DNA of 52,660 nucleotides from Vibrio sp. Isolate34 (lineage in GTDB: Bacteria; Pseudomonadota; Gammaproteobacteria; Enterobacterales; Vibrionaceae): NCBI RefSeq assembly GCF_022397915.1, contig NZ_JAKEUO010000005.1, positions 1,333 through 53,992 of the forward strand, read 5' to 3'. This document shows, piece by piece, positions 18,220 through 29,620 of the stretch; position 1 is the first letter of the stretch, and each line of letters starts with the position of its first letter. Below the pieces are notes generated by a model. It searched no databases, was not told the DNA's origin, and saw only the letters and a list, made by a program, of their open reading frames with translations. Made by a program: the position numbers and the translations under genes.

Positions 18220-18966
<747 letters not shown>

Positions 18967-19087
18967 TCAGCGTAATTGGCACAAAATTCGTACCAAATAA
19001 AAGGGGACGTATTTTACGTAAAAAAAGGACTGCTGTCACGAAAACTGAGATTACTGGTGAGGATTACAGCCAGATGTTCAAGAAGAC

Positions 19088-19993
19088 TTAAAACATTGAG
19101 ATTTGATGGTTGCCTTTCTGAGCTGGAAACTGAGCAAGATCGGGCAATATTAATGACGTATTTTCAGACACTTGCTTTTGCAATAGCTCGTAAATAGCAA
19201 TCGCGAGTTCAGGCGCATGGTTATTGTCTGGGGTGTGAATCATTAAATACGGCTGTTTGCCTTCACTGAGCCAGGTTGGAATTTTGCTAAACCAAGGCTT
19301 AAAAAATTCGATGTTAGGTTCTTGGTCGGGGTGGCCAATAAAGCGAATCATCGGATTATTGGCGGTCGCAATCGCATGAACGGGTACACGCGGTTTTTTC
19401 TGATGCGCATCGATCACTGCTTCTGTGGTTGGCGGTGCGGAAAAAACGGGGCGGCTATCCATAATAATGCGATTGATGCCTTCTTCGACCAGCCACTGAT
19501 TAAAGCGTTTTTCAGCATCACCTTTGTCAAAGAAACCCAAGTGGCGGACTTCAACACCAAGCTGCATGTCTTTTGGAAATAACGTGCAAAACTTTTGCAA
19601 GGCAGGGAGCATGCTCGGTTCAAAGCTGTGCGGTAGCTGAATCGTCCATTGACCAATGCGATCATGCAGGGGTGACATGGTCATTAAGAACTCTTTGAGT
19701 TCGGCTTGGCAGTGTCTCAGTTGTTGCTGGTGGGTGATGAATTTGGGTAGCTTAAAAGTGAACCTGAAATCATCGTGACTGGCGGCTTTCCAGTTATGTA
19801 CGGTAGACATACTCGGTGTCGCGTAAAAGGTCGTGTTGCCTTCAACGGTATGAAACACTTGGGTGTATTTTTCTAGGCGTTCCGCAGGCTTTGTTCCCTT
19901 GCCATAGAACTGACTTTGCCACTCAGAGTGAGACCACATGGTTAATCCAAGTCTTAAAGGTAAACTGTCCATCGTTTTTACACCATTAGTCAT
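19088..19993 (-). CDS. yecE: DUF72 family protein YecE
   Basis: This is a 301-residue DUF72 protein with a TIM-barrel fold of unknown biochemical role. Markers are GLTMWSHSEWQSQFYG near the N-terminus, YTQVFHTVEGNTTFYATPS, VEVRHLGFFD and MIHTPDNNHAPELA. It lies upstream of cmoA as in E. coli, 139 bp apart. The start is uncertain: ATG 19993 is used, a GTG lies just before, and an ATG at 19972 directly before the conserved SLPLRLGL is equally possible. No strong Shine-Dalgarno discriminates. Confidence 0.88.
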   Translation of the reverse strand: MTNGVKTMDSLPLRLGLTMWSHSEWQSQFYGKGTKPAERLEKYTQVFHTVEGNTTFYATPSMSTVHNWKAASHDDFRFTFKLPKFITHQQQLRHCQAELKEFLMTMSPLHDRIGQWTIQLPHSFEPSMLPALQKFCTLFPKDMQLGVEVRHLGFFDKGDAEKRFNQWLVEEGINRIIMDSRPVFSAPPTTEAVIDAHQKKPRVPVHAIATANNPMIRFIGHPDQEPNIEFFKPWFSKIPTWLSEGKQPYLMIHTPDNNHAPELAIAIYELLQKQVSENTSLILPDLAQFPAQKGNHQISMF

Positions 19994-20039
19994 CACATTA
20001 CTGCTTTTAATCGAAACGAAAATCTACTGTACGAGAGTT

Positions 20040-20069
20040 TTGCTGATTAAGGTACTTTCGAGATATAAT
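20040..20069 (+). promoter_or_regulatory. Predicted sigma70 promoter for aspS
   Basis: -35 TTGCTG (20040-20045) and a consensus -10 TATAAT (20064-20069) are 18 bp apart. Transcription would start near 20076 and give a ~200-nt 5' leader before aspS. No riboswitch or T-box is recognised in that leader. Confidence 0.5.
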
Positions 20070-20273
20070 TATCGCAATTTTTTCGGTTTTGATGAATCTT
20101 TGCGCACTTGATGGGCTAAAAAGCAGCAAAGCCAGATAAAACACAATAAATTCGAATGTGGAAGGTCGATTTTAAGCGAGTTTCCGCGTATAAATGTTTC
20201 TTTGCTCTGTTGTGTGGAATGACCACCGACAGCTTGGAAATTAGTAAATAATTAAGAGATTGGGAAATTCATT

Positions 20274-22046
20274 ATGCGTACCCATTACTGTGGTAACCTG
20301 AACAAGTCCCTGGCGGGACAAACTGTAGAATTGTGCGGCTGGGTAAACCGTCGCCGTGATTTAGGCGGTCTTATCTTTATTGATATGCGTGATCGTGAAG
20401 GCATCGTTCAGGTTGTTGTCGATCCAGATATGAAAGATATCTTCCCGATCGCTAACCAACTGCGTAATGAATTCTGTATCAAATTTACTGGTGAAGTACG
20501 TGTTCGTCCTGATAGCCAAGTAAATAAAGACATGGCTACTGGTGAAGTAGAGCTTTACGCGACTGGTCTAGAGATCATCAACCGTTCAGAAGCGCTTCCA
20601 CTAGACTTTAACCAAACGAACTCTGAAGAGCAGCGTCTTAAGTACCGTTACATCGATCTTCGTCGTCCAGAAATGAGCGACCGTATCAAGCTTCGTGCAC
20701 GCGCTTCTAGCTTCGTTCGTCGTTTCCTTGATGAGAACCTGTTCCTAGACATCGAAACGCCAGTACTAACGAAAGCGACGCCAGAAGGTGCTCGTGACTA
20801 CCTAGTACCAAGCCGTGTTCACAAAGGTAGCTTCTACGCGCTTCCTCAATCTCCTCAGCTGTTCAAGCAACTGCTGATGATGTCTGGTTTTGACCGTTAC
20901 TACCAAATCGTTAAATGTTTCCGTGATGAAGATTTACGTGCTGACCGTCAGCCTGAATTTACTCAGATCGATATCGAAACATCGTTCATGTCTTCTCAAG
21001 AAGTACGTAACATCACTGAGAAGCTAGTTCACGATATGTGGAAAGAGCTTCTAGGTGTTGAACTTGGTCAATTCCCAGTAATGCCTTTCTCTGAAGCGAT
21101 TCATCGTTTCGGTTCTGATAAGCCAGATCTACGTAACCCTCTAGAGCTAGTGGACGTTGCTGACTTAGTTAAAGACGTTGAGTTCAAAGTATTCTCAGGC
21201 CCTGCTAACGACGAAAAAGGTCGCGTAGCGGTTATCCGTGTACCAGGTGGTGCTAAGCTAACTCGTAAGCAAATCGACGGTTACGCAGAACACGTAAACA
21301 TCTACGGCGCGAAAGGCCTAGCTTGGATGAAGGTTAACGACCGTGCTGCAGGCATGGAAGGTATTCAATCTCCAGTTGCTAAATTCCTAAGCGAAGACGT
21401 AATCAACGGTATTCTAGATCGCACTCAAGCTGAATCTGGCGATATCATTCTGTTCGGCGCAGACAAAGCGGGCATCGTTGCTGAAGCAATGGGCGCACTT
21501 CGTCTTAAACTAGGTACTGATCTAGAGCTAACAGACACATCTGCATGGGCTCCATTGTGGGTTGTTGACTTCCCAATGTTCGAAGAAGACGGCGAAGGTA
21601 ATCTACACGCAATGCACCACCCATTCACATCGCCACTGGGTGTGAACGCGGAAGAGCTAAAAGCGAACCCAGCAGCAGCAAACTCTGATGCATACGACAT
21701 GGTAATCAACGGCTACGAAGTAGGCGGCGGTTCTGTACGTATTCACAACGCAGAAATGCAAACGGCTGTATTCGGTATCCTAGGTATCGAAGCACAAGAG
21801 CAACAAGAGAAGTTCGGCTTCCTACTAGATGCTCTTCAATACGGTACTCCACCACACGCTGGTCTAGCATTCGGTCTTGACCGTCTAGCAATGCTACTTT
21901 GTGGTACAGAGAACATCCGTGACGTTATCGCATTCCCGAAAACAACAGCTGCAGCATGTCTGTTAACAGACGCGCCAAGCCTAGCGAACCCAGCATCACT
22001 GGAAGAGCTAGCAATCGCAGTTAAACTAGCGAAGAAAGAAGACTAA
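20274..22046 (+). CDS. aspS: Aspartate-tRNA ligase AspS
   Basis: This is a 590-residue class IIb aminoacyl-tRNA synthetase, normal bacterial length. An N-terminal OB-fold anticodon-binding domain ([20 protein letters not shown], then [20 protein letters not shown]) covers about 1-110. Class II motif 2 is [18 protein letters not shown] near 217-234. The bacterial GAD insertion covers about 285-420. Motif 3, [12 protein letters not shown], is near 530-541. It charges tRNA-Asp in the cytoplasm. It is monocistronic by its own terminator. Confidence 0.98.
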   Translation: MRTHYCGNLNKSLAGQTVELCGWVNRRRDLGGLIFIDMRDREGIVQVVVDPDMKDIFPIANQLRNEFCIKFTGEVRVRPDSQVNKDMATGEVELYATGLEIINRSEALPLDFNQTNSEEQRLKYRYIDLRRPEMSDRIKLRARASSFVRRFLDENLFLDIETPVLTKATPEGARDYLVPSRVHKGSFYALPQSPQLFKQLLMMSGFDRYYQIVKCFRDEDLRADRQPEFTQIDIETSFMSSQEVRNITEKLVHDMWKELLGVELGQFPVMPFSEAIHRFGSDKPDLRNPLELVDVADLVKDVEFKVFSGPANDEKGRVAVIRVPGGAKLTRKQIDGYAEHVNIYGAKGLAWMKVNDRAAGMEGIQSPVAKFLSEDVINGILDRTQAESGDIILFGADKAGIVAEAMGALRLKLGTDLELTDTSAWAPLWVVDFPMFEEDGEGNLHAMHHPFTSPLGVNAEELKANPAAANSDAYDMVINGYEVGGGSVRIHNAEMQTAVFGILGIEAQEQQEKFGFLLDALQYGTPPHAGLAFGLDRLAMLLCGTENIRDVIAFPKTTAAACLLTDAPSLANPASLEELAIAVKLAKKED

Positions 22047-22071
22047 TCAAACGATTAGCTTAACTTTCTAA

Positions 22072-22114
22072 AGAACTTAGTTTTTAGAGCTTAGTTTTTT
22101 AGAACTTAGTTTCG
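22072..22114 (+). repeat. Three tandem ~14-bp repeats after aspS
   Basis: AGAACTTAGTTTTT, AGAGCTTAGTTTTTT and AGAACTTAGTTTCG follow one another directly. They differ by one or two bases. They lie between the aspS stop and its terminator. Confidence 0.7.
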
Positions 22115-22127
22115 CAGTAGAACAATA

Positions 22128-22160
22128 AAATGCCCGTTAATTTGACGGGCATTTTTTTTT
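22128..22160 (+). terminator. Rho-independent terminator of aspS
   Basis: AATGCCCGT-TAATTTG-ACGGGCATT is followed by a run of nine or more T. Confidence 0.88.
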
Positions 22161-22214
22161 GCGTTCGATATACTAAGCTCATAAAGCATGTATAAATAAT
22201 CAGTATTTGAAGTT

Positions 22215-22736
22215 ATGTCTATTATCTTAGGGATTGACCCTGGCTCACGCATTACCGGTTACGGTGTTATTCGTCAAAATGGCCGCCACCTATATTACTT
22301 AGGGAGTGGTTGCATTCGCACCTCCGAAAAAGAGTTACCGGGTCGACTCAAGCAGATCTATGCAGGTGTGAGCGAAATCATCACTCAGTTCCAACCGGAT
22401 GTGTTTGCGATAGAGCAGGTCTTCATGGCGAAGAATGCGGACTCAGCGCTTAAGCTTGGGCAAGCTAGGGGCAGCGCGATCGTAGCGGCTGTAAATGCGG
22501 ATCTGCCTGTTCATGAATACGCAGCTCGTTTGATTAAGCAAGCGGTGACGGGTAATGGTGGTGCAGATAAGTCTATGGTCCAGAATATGGTGATGAGCAT
22601 GCTTAAATTGCCTGCCAAGCCACAGGCCGATGCAGCCGATGCCCTGGGCGTAGCGATCACTCACGCTAACACCAATAAAACCTTGATTGCACTGGCGGGT
22701 AAAGCAACGGGTGCTAGAAAAGGGCGTTACCGTTAA
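22215..22736 (+). CDS. ruvC: Holliday junction resolvase RuvC
   Basis: This is a 173-residue RuvC nuclease that cuts Holliday junctions with RuvAB. The catalytic acidic residues lie in [14 protein letters not shown] (Asp8), [11 protein letters not shown] (first Glu of AIEQV) and the closing [13 protein letters not shown]. The length is as in E. coli (173). It follows aspS without the yebC gene seen in many gammaproteobacteria. It is separated from ruvA by an unrelated chemoreceptor gene and its own 214-bp gap. Confidence 0.97.
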   Translation: MSIILGIDPGSRITGYGVIRQNGRHLYYLGSGCIRTSEKELPGRLKQIYAGVSEIITQFQPDVFAIEQVFMAKNADSALKLGQARGSAIVAAVNADLPVHEYAARLIKQAVTGNGGADKSMVQNMVMSMLKLPAKPQADAADALGVAITHANTNKTLIALAGKATGARKGRYR

Positions 22737-22788
22737 TTCCTATTCTATTTTTAGCTCCTAACATACAGCTTCTAAACTTATTCCCTCG

Positions 22789-22815
22789 ATGAGCCTTGCG
22801 CCCTGTTTGGCTCAT
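22789..22815. other. 7-bp inverted repeat after ruvC
   Basis: ATGAGCC and GGCTCAT flank a 13-nt loop. No T-run follows on the + strand. It may be an mRNA end structure. Confidence 0.3.
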
Positions 22816-22950
22816 ATCAAAACACTACGCTGCTAAATCCTTGATGAAATGAGATCTTTCGAACAGAACCCAGATAATAACATTGCGCATCATTTAACAT
22901 GTTATTAACATTGGTCGGAGGTCTAACAAGCTAATCAAGGATGATCACTG

Positions 22951-24411
22951 ATGAACCCTATCAAGCTGTGGCGCGCGCTGTTTCTACCCAAAAGTAATGG
23001 GTGGAGTAACAACGAAGTCAGACAAGCCGATATCTTATTACTCTTTACCTTTATCGCCTTCTTTGTGGGTGTCTACAGCTTAATCAAATGGACCAAGCAC
23101 GAAGAGCAACTTCTGATCGCCACATCTGTATTCCTTATTGTGTTTGAACTGATCTCCGCACTGCTCTTGCGTGTTACCAGTAAACCGAGCCTTGCACTCA
23201 ATTTTGGCTTTGTTGGTATGGCAGTGCACGCGCTGAATATCATCTACCAAAGCGGTGGTGTGGTGGCATCAACACAGGCTTATTGGGTTCCTTTGTTAGT
23301 GGTCGCTTTTTTCTTGTCAGGAACACGCATTGTCGCCTTGGTATGGAGTGGGTTAGTGATAGGAGTTTCATTAGTGATGACATCGGCTCACCTTAACGGC
23401 TTTGAATTTCCGCAGTTAGTACTTACTCCGGAAGCGGTGGTGGTTGAAACCTGGTCTGGTGTGATTATGCCGCTGGTGGTGATTTGCATTGCTCAAGCGT
23501 TTACCGCCAAGCAAAAAGAAGTGGCAATCGAAATGGCCGAAGAAGCGATTTCAGACAGTCAGCAGGTTGCCAATCAAGCGACTCAAAGTGAAGGGCGACT
23601 CTCGGTGGTGCTTGACCAAGCTAATTCAAATTCAGAAAGCTTGCAGGGTGTCTCTGTGCATTTAGACCAACAGTCGCGAGACTTACATTCTCAAGTTGAA
23701 GTGCTGAACGTTAACTGTGAATCTCAAGCGAGTGCCGCAGAACAGATGAGCCAGCAATTGCATCAAATGACTCAAGGCATCGAAGAATCCAACTCGTTTG
23801 TCGGTGAGCTGAAAGAACGCAGTGAAGCGGTCGGCGAGAAAGCGCAAAAGAGCTCTGAGTCATTAGAAGCTTCAACCAGTGCTATCACTCAGATCATTCA
23901 AAGTAATCAAGAGATCATGAAAGTCGCCGATTTGATTACTTCAGTAGCGGAGCAAACTAACTTGCTGGCATTAAACGCGGCCATAGAAGCGGCTCGCGCA
24001 GGTGAGCAGGGAAGAGGATTTGCAGTTGTAGCCGACCAAGTGAGGGAGTTATCGGCGAAAAGCAGTCATTCCGCAATAGAGATTCGAACCCTGTTGGACC
24101 GTAGTAAAGACGAAGTGGAACATGGCCGAGCGATTATTGAAACCACGGCGAATGAGATGAATGGCATTATCTCGGAGGTTCAAACGATCTCGACTGACGT
24201 GAATCAACTCACCAACATTATGGCGATGCAGATGAATTCCTTGAAAGAGCTCGATCTCGCGAGTTCAGAAGTGGCGCAAAGTGTCGCGGAAACTAAATCT
24301 GTCTCAGGCTTAGTGGCCAATTATGGTTCTGAACTCACAGGACATGTTACCTCTGTCAAAGAGCTGGTCGAAAGCTTAGATAACGTGGTTTCACAAGCCA
24401 AACAAGCGTAA
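22951..24411 (+). CDS. Methyl-accepting chemotaxis protein, multi-TM input, no HAMP
   Basis: This is a 486-residue chemoreceptor. The N-terminal ~190 residues contain five or six hydrophobic helices (for example [20 protein letters not shown] and [20 protein letters not shown]) with short loops and no periplasmic ligand domain. No HAMP motif is seen. The cytoplasmic signalling coiled coil follows, with the hairpin tip [20 protein letters not shown] near 335-354. It would signal through CheA/CheW to the flagellar motor, perhaps sensing membrane or energy state. It is placed between ruvC and ruvA with its own terminator. An AAGGATG Shine-Dalgarno precedes the ATG. Confidence 0.93.
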   Translation: MNPIKLWRALFLPKSNGWSNNEVRQADILLLFTFIAFFVGVYSLIKWTKHEEQLLIATSVFLIVFELISALLLRVTSKPSLALNFGFVGMAVHALNIIYQSGGVVASTQAYWVPLLVVAFFLSGTRIVALVWSGLVIGVSLVMTSAHLNGFEFPQLVLTPEAVVVETWSGVIMPLVVICIAQAFTAKQKEVAIEMAEEAISDSQQVANQATQSEGRLSVVLDQANSNSESLQGVSVHLDQQSRDLHSQVEVLNVNCESQASAAEQMSQQLHQMTQGIEESNSFVGELKERSEAVGEKAQKSSESLEASTSAITQIIQSNQEIMKVADLITSVAEQTNLLALNAAIEAARAGEQGRGFAVVADQVRELSAKSSHSAIEIRTLLDRSKDEVEHGRAIIETTANEMNGIISEVQTISTDVNQLTNIMAMQMNSLKELDLASSEVAQSVAETKSVSGLVANYGSELTGHVTSVKELVESLDNVVSQAKQA

Positions 24412-24432
24412 ATAAATCACCTGAATAAACAC

Positions 24433-24461
24433 AAAGAACTGGATAAGCATCCAGTTCTTTT
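24433..24461 (+). terminator. Rho-independent terminator of the chemoreceptor gene
   Basis: AAAGAACTGGAT-AAGC-ATCCAGTTCTTT is a perfect 12-bp stem ending in a T-run. It insulates the receptor gene from ruvA. Confidence 0.88.
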
Positions 24462-24503
24462 ATATTCTGTCCCTCAAATTATATTCCATCAAGAGAGTGA
24501 ATT

Positions 24504-25115
24504 GTGATCGGACGTCTACGCGGTACATTAATAGAAAAACAGCCACCAGAGTTATTAATTGAAGTGAGTGGCGTAGGCTATGAAGTTCAAATGCCAATGA
24601 GCTGTTTTTATGAATTACCAAACGTCGGCGAAGAGGCAATTATCTATACTCACTTTGTTGTTCGTGAAGATGCACAGCTACTTTACGGCTTCAACACAGT
24701 TAAAGAACGTGCGCTGTTCCGTGAAGTCATTAAAGCGAATGGTGTTGGCCCTAAACTTGGCCTTGGTATTCTTTCCGGTATGACGGCGAGTCAGTTTGTT
24801 CAGAGTGTTGAACGTGAAGATATTTCTACGCTAGTGAAACTGCCGGGTGTCGGTAAGAAAACGGCTGAGCGTCTGGTTGTCGAAATGAAAGACCGCCTGA
24901 AAGGTTGGGGCGCAGGAGATCTGTTTACGCCTGCGACGGACGCTGCACCGATTGACTCTATGCCAACCGTTCACGACGCTGAAGAAGAAGCGGTAAGTGC
25001 ACTGCTTGCATTAGGCTACAAACCGACTCAAGCATCTAAGGTTGTTTCTCAAGTGGCTAAAGAAGGTATGACGAGCGAACAACTGATTCGCGATGCTTTG
25101 AAGTCGATGGTTTAA
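24504..25115 (+). CDS. ruvA: Holliday junction branch migration protein RuvA
   Basis: This is a 203-residue protein starting at GTG behind AAGAGAG. RuvA binds the four-way junction and loads RuvB. An N-terminal OB fold ([20 protein letters not shown]), tandem helix-hairpin-helix motifs ([18 protein letters not shown] and [19 protein letters not shown]) and a C-terminal UBA-like RuvB-binding domain ([17 protein letters not shown]) are all present. It lies 168 bp before ruvB. Confidence 0.97.
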   Translation: MIGRLRGTLIEKQPPELLIEVSGVGYEVQMPMSCFYELPNVGEEAIIYTHFVVREDAQLLYGFNTVKERALFREVIKANGVGPKLGLGILSGMTASQFVQSVEREDISTLVKLPGVGKKTAERLVVEMKDRLKGWGAGDLFTPATDAAPIDSMPTVHDAEEEAVSALLALGYKPTQASKVVSQVAKEGMTSEQLIRDALKSMV

Positions 25116-25134
25116 TCAAAACCGACACTGAAAC

Positions 25135-25162
25135 CGCGATGTAAGCTCAATGCTACATCGCG
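25135..25162. other. Hairpin in the ruvA-ruvB gap
   Basis: CGCGATGTA and TACATCGCG are exact complements, extendable by GC with one bulged A. No T-run follows, so it is probably not a terminator. It could act in mRNA processing or partial attenuation. Confidence 0.4.
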
Positions 25163-25283
25163 TTAATCTCTAGCGGGTACTATCTCGTTAGAATATGCTT
25201 AGTATTCAAGTGCTCCAATATTGGTGAGCGACTAAGCAAGAATTAAAGATAACAGAGTTAACACTCTTAAATTGGAACCCTCT

Positions 25284-26300
25284 ATGATTGAAGCTGATCG
25301 CCTCATTGCTCCTGATAATCCGGTCTTTAAAGATGAAGATGTTATTGACCGTGCGATACGACCGAAAGCATTAGCCGACTATCAAGGTCAGGATCACGTC
25401 CGTGGTCAGATGGAAATTTTTATCAAAGCAGCTCAACTTCGTAATGAGGCGCTCGATCATCTGTTGATATTTGGTCCTCCCGGCTTGGGTAAAACCACCT
25501 TGGCGAATATTGTTGCCAATGAAATGGACGTTAACATTCGTACCACTTCAGGGCCTGTATTAGAGAAAGCAGGTGACTTGGCGGCATTGCTGACTAACCT
25601 TGAAGAAAATGATGTGCTGTTCATCGATGAGATCCACCGCTTAAGCCCTGTGGTTGAAGAGGTGTTGTATCCAGCGATGGAAGATTACCAACTGGACATC
25701 ATGATTGGTGAAGGCCCTGCGGCTCGCTCAATCAAGATCGACCTTCCACCTTTCACTCTGATTGGCGCGACGACTCGTGCTGGTTCTCTGACGTCTCCGC
25801 TGCGTGACCGTTTTGGTATTACCCAGCGTCTTGAGTACTACAAAGTTGAAGACCTGCAAAACATCGTTCAGCGCAGTGCCGATTGCTTAGGTTTATCTAT
25901 GGAGTCTGAAGGCGCATTGGAAGTTGCGCGTCGTGCTCGTGGTACACCTCGTATTGCTAACCGATTACTGCGCCGTGTACGCGACTATGCGGAAGTGAAA
26001 GGGGATGGCCATATTTGTCCTGAGGTTGCCGATAAAGCGCTTAACATGTTGGATGTCGATGCTAAAGGTTTTGACTACATGGATAGAAAACTTCTACTCG
26101 CAATTATGGAGAAGTTTGGTGGTGGTCCAGTGGGTATCGACAACATGGCTGCCGCGATTGGTGAAGAGAGAGACACCATTGAAGATGTGTTAGAGCCTTA
26201 CTTGATACAGCAAGGTTATCTACAAAGAACGCCAAGAGGTCGAATCGCGACCGACAGAGCGTATTTACACTTTGGAATAGATAAACCTTCCAATCGTTAA
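25284..26300 (+). CDS. ruvB: Holliday junction branch migration helicase RuvB
   Basis: This is a 338-residue AAA+ ATPase. Walker A is [10 protein letters not shown] near 62-71 and Walker B is LFIDEIHRL near 113-121. Sensor 1 GATTRAG and the C-terminal winged helix ([17 protein letters not shown]) are present. The start was set at ATG 25284 ([10 protein letters not shown]), which equals the E. coli start; a TTG 12 nt upstream is less likely. With RuvA it drives branch migration. Confidence 0.97.
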   Translation: MIEADRLIAPDNPVFKDEDVIDRAIRPKALADYQGQDHVRGQMEIFIKAAQLRNEALDHLLIFGPPGLGKTTLANIVANEMDVNIRTTSGPVLEKAGDLAALLTNLEENDVLFIDEIHRLSPVVEEVLYPAMEDYQLDIMIGEGPAARSIKIDLPPFTLIGATTRAGSLTSPLRDRFGITQRLEYYKVEDLQNIVQRSADCLGLSMESEGALEVARRARGTPRIANRLLRRVRDYAEVKGDGHICPEVADKALNMLDVDAKGFDYMDRKLLLAIMEKFGGGPVGIDNMAAAIGEERDTIEDVLEPYLIQQGYLQRTPRGRIATDRAYLHFGIDKPSNR

Positions 26301-26315
26301 ATTATTCATTTTTAA

Positions 26316-26347
26316 AGATCCCAGTTGCATAAGCGCTGGGATTTTTT
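26316..26347 (+). terminator. Rho-independent terminator of ruvB
   Basis: GATCCCAG and CTGGGATT pair around an 11-nt loop and TTTTT follows. Confidence 0.75.
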
Positions 26348-26623
26348 GCTTTTTACTGAATAACAACTCTTTGAGCGAGTCGATAAAAAGGTCGAAAAGG
26401 GTGCTTCAAAAATGGAAACTTTGATTTCAGGTTTGATTTAGGTAACAGAAAATGAAATAAGTTGTCATATTTTTTGTTAATACTTTATAGGTAGTTGTAA
26501 TTCTGATGTTGAGGCGGTGATGAGCATTTGTCACAGATATCATGCGCTGTTATTAAGACAAGCATAATTGGTGTGATTTTAATCATAACTGTACAAAAAT
26601 AACTCTAATTTGCTCGAATAAAT

Positions 26624-26637
26624 TTGATACAAATCAA
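26624..26637. promoter_or_regulatory. Perfect FNR box upstream of cydA
   Basis: TTGATACAAATCAA matches the FNR consensus TTGAT-N4-ATCAA at all ten defined positions. Its centre lies about 65 bp before the predicted transcription start, so oxygen-dependent control of cyd by FNR is likely. Confidence 0.75.
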
Positions 26638-26660
26638 CGCAGGGTTCTCCCATAAACCTT

Positions 26661-26689
26661 TTGAAACATACTGATTTTACCAGTAATAT
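26661..26689 (+). promoter_or_regulatory. Predicted cydA promoter
   Basis: -35 TTGAAA (26661-26666), a 17-bp spacer and -10 TAATAT (26684-26689). Initiation near 26696 would give a ~157-nt leader. Confidence 0.5.
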
Positions 26690-26852
26690 TAGCGCCAGCT
26701 ATATTAGCTCATGCTTAACAATAATCTAACTATAACGGTACGTTTTTGCTACAAATTTCAATTTGTAATAACAATTACATAAATTGTTTTAACATGGATT
26801 TTTGAGGTGAATAATCACACAAGTGTCATTCAGCCGACACAAAGGAGTTACC

Positions 26853-28439
26853 ATGATTGATGTTGTTGATCTGTCGCGATTGCAGTTTGCATTTACAGCG
26901 ATGTATCACTTCCTATTTGTTCCACTGACTTTAGGTATGGCATTTCTACTTGCCATTATGGAGTCAGTTTATGTAATGACTGGCAAGCAAATTTACAAGG
27001 ACATGACCAAGTTCTGGGGTAAATTGTTTGGTATTAACTTTGCTCTTGGTGTAGCGACAGGCTTAACCATGGAGTTCCAGTTTGGTACTAACTGGTCTTA
27101 CTATTCTCACTATGTTGGCGACATCTTTGGTGCTCCGCTAGCTATCGAAGCGCTTGTTGCATTCTTCCTAGAGTCTACTTTTGTTGGCCTATTCTTCTTC
27201 GGTTGGGACAGACTGTCAAAGCGTCAACACTTAGCGGTAACTTGGTTAGTAGCACTTGGCTCTAACTTCTCTGCGCTTTGGATCTTGGTAGCAAACGGCT
27301 GGATGCAAAACCCAGTGGGTGCGGAATTTAACTTTGAAACCATGCGTATGGAAATGGTGAGCTTCGCTGAAGTTGTACTAAACCCAGTAGCACAAGTTAA
27401 GTTCGTACACACAGTAGCGTCTGGTTACACAACGGGTGCAATGTTCATCCTTGGTATCAGTTCATACTACATTCTTAAAGGTCGTGACCTTGCCTTTGCT
27501 CGTCGCTCTTTCGCGATTGCAGCGTCTTTCGGCATGGCGGCGATCTTGTCAGTAATCGTACTAGGTGATGAATCTGGTTACGAGCTTGGTGAAGTTCAAA
27601 AAGTGAAGCTCGCAGCTGTAGAAGCAGAGTGGCACACTGAAGAAGCACCAGCGGCATTTACTGTTTTTGGTATTCCAAACCAAGAGACAATGAATACTGA
27701 CTACGCAATTAAAATTCCTTACGTAATGGGTATCATCGCAACACGTTCTTTCGATAAAGAAGTAACGGGCCTGCGTGACCTACGTGATGACCACGTTGAT
27801 CGTATCCGCACGGGTATGTACGCGTACGAATTGCTTGAAAAGCTACGTGCAGGCGACAAGTCTGAAGAAAACATGGCTGCTTTCGACGAAGTGAAAGGTG
27901 ACCTAGGTTACGGTCTACTTCTTAAGCGCTACACAGACGAAGTTGTTGATGCAACAGAAGACCAAATCCAAATGGCTGCGGATGATTCTATCCCAACAGT
28001 TTGGCCTCTTTTCTGGTCATTCCGTCTGATGGTTGCTTGTGGCTTCATCATGCTATTTGTCTTCGGTGCGGCGTTTGTTCAAACGTGTCGTCAGAAGATA
28101 GAACAGAAACCATGGGTGCTTAAAGCTGCGCTATTCTCAATCCCACTGCCTTGGATTGCGATTGAAGCAGGTTGGTTCGTTGCTGAGTTTGGTCGTCAAC
28201 CATGGGCGGTTGGTGAAATCCTGCCGGTTAACGTTGCTGCATCAGCACTAACTATCGAACAGCTTTGGACTTCTCTATTTGCTATCCTGGCACTGTACAC
28301 AGTGTTCTTGATTGCTGAAGTTTACCTAATGCTGAAATTCGCACGTAAAGGTCCAAGTAGCTTGAAGACAGGCCGTTACCACTTCGAACAAAACGATAAC
28401 TCTGTTGAAGACAAAGTTAGCCGTTCAGTTGAAGTATAA
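26853..28439 (+). CDS. cydA: Cytochrome bd ubiquinol oxidase subunit I CydA
   Basis: This is a 528-residue integral membrane subunit that carries haems b558, b595 and d and oxidises ubiquinol. His19 in [18 protein letters not shown] is the conserved N-terminal haem ligand. The [15 protein letters not shown] segment, the Q-loop insert around 250-340 and [14 protein letters not shown] with the haem b558 Met region are present. ATG 26853 was chosen because AAAGGAG precedes it; a GTG 30 nt upstream adds ten unlikely residues. It is first in cydA-cydB-cydX-ybgE. Confidence 0.97.
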   Translation: MIDVVDLSRLQFAFTAMYHFLFVPLTLGMAFLLAIMESVYVMTGKQIYKDMTKFWGKLFGINFALGVATGLTMEFQFGTNWSYYSHYVGDIFGAPLAIEALVAFFLESTFVGLFFFGWDRLSKRQHLAVTWLVALGSNFSALWILVANGWMQNPVGAEFNFETMRMEMVSFAEVVLNPVAQVKFVHTVASGYTTGAMFILGISSYYILKGRDLAFARRSFAIAASFGMAAILSVIVLGDESGYELGEVQKVKLAAVEAEWHTEEAPAAFTVFGIPNQETMNTDYAIKIPYVMGIIATRSFDKEVTGLRDLRDDHVDRIRTGMYAYELLEKLRAGDKSEENMAAFDEVKGDLGYGLLLKRYTDEVVDATEDQIQMAADDSIPTVWPLFWSFRLMVACGFIMLFVFGAAFVQTCRQKIEQKPWVLKAALFSIPLPWIAIEAGWFVAEFGRQPWAVGEILPVNVAASALTIEQLWTSLFAILALYTVFLIAEVYLMLKFARKGPSSLKTGRYHFEQNDNSVEDKVSRSVEV

Positions 28440-28452
28440 GTGAGGGAATATT

Positions 28453-29589
28453 ATGTTTGATTACGAAAGCTTACGACTTATTTGGTGGGTATTGATCGGT
28501 GTTCTACTGGTTGGTTTCGCCGTAACTGATGGCTTTGACATGGGTGTTGCAGCTCTGTCTCCTGTTATCGGTAAGAGCGACACTGAACGTCGTATTATGC
28601 TGAATACTATTGCCCCTCACTGGGATGGCAACCAAGTATGGCTAATTACGGCTGGTGGTGCATTGTTCGCTGCATGGCCACTGGTTTACGCGACGTCTTT
28701 CTCTGGTTTCTACTTCGCAATGTACGTGACGCTAGCAGCACTTTGGCTACGTCCACTTGCTCTTGATTACCGTTCAAAGATTGAAGAGCCAAAATGGCGT
28801 AAGGCTTGGGACTACGCACTTTGCTTCAGTGGCGCAGTTCCGCCAATCATCTTCGGTGTAGCATTTGGTAACCTAATGCAAGGTGTTCCATTTGACCTAA
28901 ACGACCTGATGATGTCTAAGTACCACGGTACGTTCTTCGCTCTGCTAAATCCGTTTGCATTGCTATGTGGCGTGTTGGCTCTAATGTTGTTCGTGATGCA
29001 GGGGGCAACATGGCTTCAAATGAAGACAACAGAAGAACTGCACAGCCGTGCACGTAACGTTGCTCAGATCACTGGCCTAATTGCTATTGCTCTGTTCGTT
29101 ATTGGTGGTTTCTGGGTTCAGTCTATCGAAGGCTATGTGATTACGAGCACTATCGATACGTTTGCTGATTCAAACCCACTAAACAAAGAAGTATCACTTC
29201 AAGTTGGCGCTTGGATGACAAACTTTGAAACTTATCCAGCAATGTGGGCTGCGCCGATTCTAGGTGTAGTAATGCCACTGCTTGCTGTGATTGCATCTCG
29301 CTTTGAGCGTGGTGGTTTCGCATTCTTGTTCTCAAGCTTGTCTAACGCTGGTGTTATCTTAACGGCTGGTTTTGCAATGTTCCCATTCGTAATGCCATCA
29401 AGCCTGAACCCTAACCATAGTTTGACTATGTGGGATTCAACAGCGAGTGAGCTAACGCTTGGTCTTATGACTGCAGTTGCGGCGGTAATGGTTCCTGTGA
29501 TTCTTGGCTACACAACTTGGACATACTACAAAATGTTCGGTCGCCTAGATAAGAAACACATCGAAGATAACGACGTTTCAGCTTACTAA
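28453..29589 (+). CDS. cydB: Cytochrome bd ubiquinol oxidase subunit II CydB
   Basis: This is a 378-residue multi-helix membrane subunit (E. coli 379). Typical segments are FAVTDGFDMGVAALSPVIG and NTIAPHWDGNQVWLITAGG near the N-terminus, and WDSTASELTLGLMTAVAAV near the C-terminus. It pairs with CydA in the high-affinity oxidase of the inner membrane. It is 13 bp after cydA and 31 bp before cydX. Confidence 0.97.
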   Translation: MFDYESLRLIWWVLIGVLLVGFAVTDGFDMGVAALSPVIGKSDTERRIMLNTIAPHWDGNQVWLITAGGALFAAWPLVYATSFSGFYFAMYVTLAALWLRPLALDYRSKIEEPKWRKAWDYALCFSGAVPPIIFGVAFGNLMQGVPFDLNDLMMSKYHGTFFALLNPFALLCGVLALMLFVMQGATWLQMKTTEELHSRARNVAQITGLIAIALFVIGGFWVQSIEGYVITSTIDTFADSNPLNKEVSLQVGAWMTNFETYPAMWAAPILGVVMPLLAVIASRFERGGFAFLFSSLSNAGVILTAGFAMFPFVMPSSLNPNHSLTMWDSTASELTLGLMTAVAAVMVPVILGYTTWTYYKMFGRLDKKHIEDNDVSAY

Positions 29590-29620
29590 GCTAGAAGTGA
29601 AATAACTTAGGAGAAATTTT

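Larger units (their letters stand above)
26301..26852. promoter_or_regulatory. Long control region upstream of cydABX
   Basis: This is a 552-bp AT-rich gap. After the ruvB terminator it contains a perfect FNR box (26624-26637), a good sigma70 promoter (26661-26689) and several GTTAA/TGTAAT-rich stretches that could be ArcA sites, for example 26766-26796. No reading frame of note lies here. A region this long fits the complex oxygen control known for cyd operons. Confidence 0.55.

Noticed and set aside
18976..19197. 73-codon plus frame before aspS/yecE
   Set aside because: It overlaps the 3' end of yecE and has no family features.
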